From Candidatus Omnitrophota bacterium (GTDB lineage: Bacteria > Omnitrophota > Omnitrophia > Omnitrophales > Aquincolibacteriaceae): a stretch of 61,935 nucleotides of DNA. A model generated the notes under the pieces. The model was not told the origin of the DNA. It saw nothing but the letters and a program-made list of their open reading frames with translations, and did no database searches. This document shows, one piece after another, positions 59,068 to 61,935 of this stretch (its first letter is position 1; each line of letters begins with the position of its first letter). The translations under genes were made by a program, and so were the position numbers. The stretch spans positions 1-61,935 of the forward strand of contig JAFGHI010000001.1 in assembly GCA_016930235.1 (NCBI GenBank), in the 5' to 3' direction.

Positions 59068-59474
59068 AAATCGTGCAGGATTATTTCAGGAAGTTTGATT
59101 TCAAGCCGGAGGATATCAAGCGTTATCTCAGAAGCGCCCTGCGTGATCTTGAAATTGCCGAGAAGGACAAGTTTCCGGAAGTTAAGTTTACTTACAGCTA
59201 TCAGGCTTTGATCAAGACCGGAATTGCCTTGCTGGCCAAAGTCAGAAAACTCAAGGTCCGGAGCGTACCGGGGCATCATGTCAAGATCCTCGATGAGATG
59301 GGGGAAATCTTGAAGCGGGAAGATGTCGTCGTCATCGGTAATGCCATGAGAATGAAGCGCAATGCGGACTTGTACGGCGGCGGCGAAATTGTGGGCGAAA
59401 AAGAGACGGATGATTATTTTAAGTTCGTCCAAACGGTCATCGCCGAAGCCGGGAAGAAGATCGGAAACGGATGA
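59064..59474 (+). CDS. HEPN-domain-like protein, putative toxin partner
   Basis: A 136-residue helical protein. [17 protein letters not shown] and SYQALIKTGIALLAKVRKLKVRSVPGHHVKILDEM match the HEPN helical core, and RMKRNADLYGGGEIV is like the RxKRNxxxY segment of MNT-paired HEPN proteins. The RNase motif R-x4-6-H is not clear, so toxin activity is uncertain. Start ATG overlaps the MNT gene stop by four bases. The pair may be a toxin-antitoxin module or a regulatory pair. Confidence 0.78.
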   Translation: MKIVQDYFRKFDFKPEDIKRYLRSALRDLEIAEKDKFPEVKFTYSYQALIKTGIALLAKVRKLKVRSVPGHHVKILDEMGEILKREDVVVIGNAMRMKRNADLYGGGEIVGEKETDDYFKFVQTVIAEAGKKIGNG

Positions 59475-59677
59475 GGACGTGCAGCGGGCAATGTTGAATG
59501 TGGGAAAAAGCTTTTACATTAAACATTTCACATAACACATTTAACGGTCTATGTGCCTTAAACATCACACGTTGCACGTCGCACGTGGTACGTTGCACAA
59601 CGATTTACTGTTTTTAGCCTGAAGCTCTGAGAACATTGAACTTTAAACATTGAACGTTGAACTAGAAACTTAAAACC
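59475..59677. repeat. Word repeats before the histidine kinase gene
   Basis: AATGTTGAATGTG and its inverted partner (59490-59545), ACACGTTGCACGTCGCACGT and GGTACGTTGCAC (59568-59599), and AACATTGAACTTTAAACATTG (59633-59656) fill the gap. The ATG of the kinase gene follows directly, with no typical Shine-Dalgarno. Confidence 0.7.
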
Positions 59678-61849
59678 ATGAACCAGTTAACACAACTTTT
59701 CGAAATCAATTGGCATGCGATACCGATAGCGGCGGTCAGTTTTGTGATCCTCGCGATCGGGATCTTTATCTTTATCCAGAACCGTAAATCGCTTGTCAAT
59801 TTCTCGTTTTTCATGATTTGCCTTTGCGTAACCCTGTGGCTTTTCAGTATCTCATTCGTTTATGCCGCGCGTACGAGCGAGACGGCCATCAGAATTTACC
59901 GCACCTTCACCTTTCTGGGTGTCGCTTATATCGCCCCCTCGGTCTACACCTTTTCTGTCCTTTGGCTCAATCTCTACGCCAGACAGAGACTTTATGTCCT
60001 GGGGGCCTTTGCCGGCGCAGCGATCTTCTATTTGTTCGGCGTCTTCACACCCTACGGTTTTGACGGGGCCTACGAATATTACTGGGGCCATTACCCGATG
60101 TACGGTATGACCAGCCGGATCTTCCTTGCGTTTTTCTTCTCGTATTTCTTCCTGGCCTTCGCCAATTTTATGAGGGCGTATCTGAAGGAGCCCAAAGGCA
60201 TCCGCCGCACTCAAATCGGTCTTATTGCCTTCGCCTTTTTGATCTCGTTTCTGGGCTCGGTGGATTATGTTTCAAAACTCGTGCGCATCGCGGTCTACCC
60301 GGTGGGCTATCTTTGCGTCTTCACCTGGATCATGACCGTTGCTTACGCCATTGTCCGGTACAAGGTAATGGATATCCAGACGGTGATCCATAAAACCATC
60401 ATGTGGCTCTTCACGCCGCTTGTGGTCGGCTCTCCCTTGATCTTCTTCATTTATTTCCGCCGCGACTGGCTCTTTCACCTGCACCCGATCGCGTTCTTAA
60501 GTTTCGTGGCCTCGACCTTTGTCCTTTACGCCCTTTATGCCCGTTACGTACAGCCGAGGATCGACCACCTTTTCCAGCGCCGTCAATGGGACCTCAACCT
60601 CGTGCTGGAACGTTTCACCGACGAACTGGTGCACTTAAAGGACCTCGATCAGGTGGCGACGCATATCTTAAATACCGTCAAAAATGTTTTCTATGTCCCG
60701 AACGTGTCGCTTCTCGTACGCCGGGGCGACACCGACAACTTTACCGTCATGGATCCTGCCCACGAAAAACCAACGCTTCAATACGATATGCAGAACTCAT
60801 TCTTTAAATGGCTGTCCGCTAATGACATGGTGGTCATTGCAGAATACGTGACGATCGACCCGCGCCTGGGGGAAGTCGCCGAGACCGCGAAGGCCTATTT
60901 CGAGAGCCTGGGTGCGAAGATCTCGGTCCCGATGGTCGTGAATCAAAAACTCGTCGGGGTCCTGAATATCGGCGCTAAGCAGAACCTGCAGCCTTTCCGT
61001 TCACCGGAGATCGCCTTCCTGGCTGACTTAAGACGCAGTGCGGCGATTGCCCTCTCCAACTCGCTTCATTTGATCGCGATGCAGGAGAACCTTCGCAAGT
61101 GGAATATCGAACTCGAGAAAAAGGTGGAGGAGCGTACGCGCCAGTTAAAGGAGATGCAGGCCCAGCTGGTTCAGGCCGAGAAGATGGCCACGATGGGGAC
61201 CATGGCGGGCGGTATCGCGCATGAGATCAATAACCCGCTCACGGCTGTTCTCACCAATGCCCAGATCCTCAAGATGGACGCCAAAGAAGAAGACCTGGAG
61301 TCCATCACGCTGATTGAAGAAGGCGCCAAACGCTGCCAGGAAATCATCCAGAAGATCATGAAATATGCGCGAAAACCGCTGGGGCCCGAGACCGTCGGGA
61401 TGGTGAGCCTTAAGAATGTTGTCACGAACGCCGTCGCCTTTTTGGAATATCAACTTAAGCAGGACAATATCGAACTCATTTTACAGACAGCGGGCGATCT
61501 TCCCGCGATTTCGGGGAACGGCAACGAACTCGAACAGGTGGTGACCAATCTGGTTCTTAACGCCAAGGACGCGGTCAAGCAGACGCACCGTTCGGGCCGG
61601 ATCTCGATCGAGACCTTTGAGAAGAAAAACGTGGTGGGTTTTCACGTCGTGGATAACGGTTACGGGATCCCGAAAGAGCATCTGAACAAGATCTTCGACC
61701 CGTTTTTTACCACGAAGGAGATCGGAAAAGGGACGGGGCTGGGATTGGCCGTCACTTACGGGATTGTGGAAAAACATAAAGGCAAAATCGACGTCGATTC
61801 CAAGATCGGGGAGGGAACGCGCTTTACCGTCGAATTGCCGAAAGGGTGA
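59678..61849 (+). CDS. 7TM-GAF sensor histidine kinase
   Basis: A 723-residue membrane sensor kinase. Seven or eight N-terminal membrane helices (about residues 12-240, HisKA_7TM type) are followed by a GAF domain (about 300-460), a coiled coil (ENLRKWNIELEKKVEERTRQLKEMQAQLVQAEK), the H-box with His515 in GGIAHEINNPL, and the HATPase with N-box (VVTNLVLNAKDAV), G1 (VVDNGYGIP), F (FDPFFTTK) and G2 (GTGLGLAVTYGIV) boxes. The layout recalls PrsK-like kinases of exosortase systems. No response regulator is in the window. Codon use is G/C-rich. Confidence 0.9.
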   Translation: MNQLTQLFEINWHAIPIAAVSFVILAIGIFIFIQNRKSLVNFSFFMICLCVTLWLFSISFVYAARTSETAIRIYRTFTFLGVAYIAPSVYTFSVLWLNLYARQRLYVLGAFAGAAIFYLFGVFTPYGFDGAYEYYWGHYPMYGMTSRIFLAFFFSYFFLAFANFMRAYLKEPKGIRRTQIGLIAFAFLISFLGSVDYVSKLVRIAVYPVGYLCVFTWIMTVAYAIVRYKVMDIQTVIHKTIMWLFTPLVVGSPLIFFIYFRRDWLFHLHPIAFLSFVASTFVLYALYARYVQPRIDHLFQRRQWDLNLVLERFTDELVHLKDLDQVATHILNTVKNVFYVPNVSLLVRRGDTDNFTVMDPAHEKPTLQYDMQNSFFKWLSANDMVVIAEYVTIDPRLGEVAETAKAYFESLGAKISVPMVVNQKLVGVLNIGAKQNLQPFRSPEIAFLADLRRSAAIALSNSLHLIAMQENLRKWNIELEKKVEERTRQLKEMQAQLVQAEKMATMGTMAGGIAHEINNPLTAVLTNAQILKMDAKEEDLESITLIEEGAKRCQEIIQKIMKYARKPLGPETVGMVSLKNVVTNAVAFLEYQLKQDNIELILQTAGDLPAISGNGNELEQVVTNLVLNAKDAVKQTHRSGRISIETFEKKNVVGFHVVDNGYGIPKEHLNKIFDPFFTTKEIGKGTGLGLAVTYGIVEKHKGKIDVDSKIGEGTRFTVELPKG

Positions 61850-61935
61850 AAAGTCAAAAAAAGTCAAAAGTTAGAAGTCAAAAGTCAAAAAAAGTCAAAA
61901 GTTAGAAGTCAAAAGTCAAAAAAAGTCAAAAGTTA
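61850..61935 (+). repeat. 31-bp tandem repeat at the window end
   Basis: A unit of 31 bp ending in AAAAGTTAG (start points at 61874 and 61905) is repeated about 2.8 times up to the window edge, made of GTCAAAA and AGTTAGAAGTC words. The array probably continues outside. Confidence 0.8.

Noticed and set aside
61850-61935. CRISPR array
   Set aside because: The 31-bp units are directly adjacent without unique spacers and are made of low-complexity words; no cas genes are present.

Overview
The window is a bacterial chromosome segment, most likely from an uncultured Gram-negative lineage of the PVC/Omnitrophota type. That placement is an inference. It rests on outer-membrane and lipoprotein genes (a DUF481 porin-like protein, an entericidin-like lipoprotein), a K+-dependent-type membrane pyrophosphatase, a TIGR04073 exosortase-associated protein and the mix of conserved genes. 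No rRNA gene is present to test it. Genes are densely packed with many 1-30 bp overlaps. No transposase, integrase, phage gene or CRISPR array was seen.

Layout. 0-5 kb: the 3' end of an aspartase gene, then rpsB-tsf-pyrH-frr, two tRNAs and tilS. 5-15 kb: one long run of housekeeping genes, ftsH-folP-yebC-ruvC-ruvA-PilZ-ruvB, then DUF2905-cdaA-ybbR-pdxJ-nnrD. 15-24 kb: membrane genes (hppA and a sodium:solute symporter on the minus strand; entericidin, cstA, mscS, fxsA and DUF481 on the plus strand). 24-28 kb: malQ, a membrane-anchored DsbA-like protein with a MauE/DoxX partner, and tRNA-Phe. 28-35.5 kb: an accessory stretch with an exported DUF1016-SNase nuclease, tRNA-Arg, a self-contained arsR-trx-CoA-disulfide reductase/rhodanese-CoA-binding operon, a J-domain protein, a degenerate M48 lipoprotein and a tRNA-Lys/Leu/Gly region containing broken tRNA-Leu copies. 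35.5-47 kb: tig-clpP, a class V aminotransferase with serA, purA, then uppS-cdsA-dxr-rseP-proS. The last five genes often follow rpsB-tsf-pyrH-frr directly in other bacteria; here about 38 kb separates them. 47-62 kb: small conserved genes (dinB, YjbQ, DUF503), an ECF sigma-factor operon, several secreted proteins, an excisionase-like HTH protein, an SRPBCC/acyl-ACP-reductase fusion, an MNT-HEPN pair and a 7TM-GAF histidine kinase.

What stands out is the intergenic DNA. Nearly every gap from 26 kb onward is filled with several families of short dispersed repeats: A/T-rich word repeats, GC hairpins of the CCCGCC/GGCGGG type, a GGTACCCGGTACC motif, and a MITE-like inverted-repeat element in two copies plus a decayed arm. 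They are nested in one another, sit beside or inside tRNA copies, and in one place appear to be translated as a protein linker. Two gaps (33.42-33.65 kb and 52.49-52.58 kb) fold on paper into multi-hairpin RNAs that I could not assign to a known family.
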